Shown here: positions 5,584-5,753 of the stretch, piece by piece
How positions within the stretch are numbered: position 1 is the stretch's first letter
How the letters are laid out: each line of letters opens with the position of its first letter
NCBI GenBank assembly: GCA_017620435.1
Contig: JAFZQL010000205.1
Span: 1 to 5,753, forward strand
Source of the DNA: Erysipelotrichaceae bacterium
GTDB taxonomy: Bacteria; Bacillota_I; Bacilli_A; Erysipelotrichales; Erysipelotrichaceae
Direction: 5' to 3'
DNA: 5,753 nucleotides
Notes under the pieces: model-generated
What the model was told of the DNA's origin: nothing
What the model saw: the letters and a program-made list of their open reading frames with translations, nothing else
Database searches by the model: none
Position numbers and translations under genes: made by a program

Positions 5584-5753
5584 TGCATAGTCTCCTTCAT
5601 TCTTTGCATATCCTGTATAGATAGAGATCCACCCAGGGAACATCTGCGATCGGCTTTGCTTCCTTGATCCTGTTTGCTGCAAAGCCAATTATTAATAAAC
5701 TTGTCTATTCCCTTGAAAGTTTTCTTTTTTGTGGGATTGGCATTCAACCATCC
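5580..5753 (-). CDS. Phage-type replication protein, C-terminal 57 residues (5' end outside window)
   Basis: A minus-strand frame is open from the window edge to a TGA at 5582-5580. Its first residues, GWLNANPTKKKTFKGI then DKFINNWL, match the well-known C-terminal motif of phage replisome-organiser/DnaD-like replication proteins (of the form W-x-x-A-N-P-x-x-K/R-K/R-K-T, then R/K-F-I-N-x-W-L). Such proteins recruit the replicative helicase to the phage origin. The remaining 25-30 residues look like an ordinary variable tail. The stop overlaps the next ATG, as in a phage replication operon. The base composition is more AT-rich than that of recG, rnc or polC, which fits a foreign origin. Whether the upstream part is intact cannot be seen. 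Family assignment is moderately confident; the precise family is not. Confidence 0.65.
   Translation of the reverse strand, partial: GWLNANPTKKKTFKGIDKFINNWLCSKQDQGSKADRRCSLGGSLSIQDMQRMKETMQ
5592..5597 (-). promoter_or_regulatory. Strong ribosome binding site of the small phage-like ORF
   Basis: AAGGAG on the minus strand lies 8 nt before the ATG at 5583 and fixes the start of the 46-residue ORF. It sits inside the end of the upstream replication-type gene. It is the only good Shine-Dalgarno sequence in front of a gene in this window. Confidence 0.7.
5652..5686. repeat. 8-bp inverted repeat inside the phage replication-type gene
   Basis: GGCTTTGC (5652-5659) and GCAAAGCC (5679-5686) are perfect inverted copies separated by 19 nt. 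No T tract follows, so it is not a terminator. It lies in coding sequence and may be chance, a weak mRNA hairpin, or part of a phage origin, since such origins often lie within the organiser gene. Confidence 0.5.

Larger units (their letters stand above)
5334..5753 (-). mobile_element. Probable decayed prophage or integrative element remnant next to tRNA-Leu
   Basis: This AT-rich stretch carries, all on the minus strand, a possible integrase C-terminal tail, a short ORF with a strong ribosome binding site, and the end of a phage-type replication protein. Direct abutment to a tRNA 3' end is the usual place for tyrosine-integrase elements in Firmicutes. No complete integrase, structural gene or second copy of the tRNA 3' end is visible, and the right boundary lies outside the window. 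The phage assignment rests mainly on the replication-protein fragment; the deletion history is inference. Confidence 0.6.

Noticed and set aside
5443..5688. Longer 81-codon version of the small phage-like ORF
   Set aside because: The extra N-terminal codons run through the replication-type gene in a different frame. The AAGGAG site and ATGA overlap mark the ATG at 5583 as the start.

Overview
The window looks like a chromosomal segment from a Firmicutes bacterium of moderate GC content. The main evidence is a PolC-type replicative DNA polymerase with an exonuclease inserted in its PHP domain, a form confined to low-GC Gram-positives and their relatives. The codon use and overall look would suit an Erysipelotrichia-like lineage, but that is a guess and no species can be named from this sequence.

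Positions 1-5155 hold three housekeeping genes on the minus strand, transcribed leftward in the order recG, rnc, polC. They are tightly packed: 14 nt separate recG from rnc, and rnc and polC overlap by 4 nt (ATGA). RecG is a branch-migrating helicase for stalled forks and Holliday junctions. RNase III (rnc) cleaves double-stranded RNA. PolC is the replicative polymerase, cut off here after residue 827, before its catalytic core. All three reading frames look intact and keep their catalytic residues. None has a well-placed Shine-Dalgarno sequence. recG and rnc each have a -10-like hexamer only 9 or 6 nt before the ATG, which suggests leaderless or nearly leaderless messages.

Positions 5156-5206 form a very short divergent intergenic region. 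It carries a recG promoter candidate and a tRNA promoter candidate whose -10 and -35 boxes overlie each other on opposite strands. Positions 5207-5291 are a complete tRNA-Leu (anticodon CAA) with encoded CCA, followed by a strong, probably bidirectional hairpin terminator (5298-5326).

Positions 5330-5753 are visibly more AT-rich and look like decayed phage DNA next to the tRNA, all on the minus strand. There is a short possible integrase C-terminal tail containing a tandem 11-bp repeat, a 46-codon ORF with a strong ribosome binding site that may be a truncated phage gene, and the C-terminus of a phage-type replication protein running off the window edge. Together these suggest a prophage or integrative element that used the tRNA-Leu 3' end as its attachment site and later suffered deletions. 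I see no defence system, CRISPR array or clearly new multi-gene system here.
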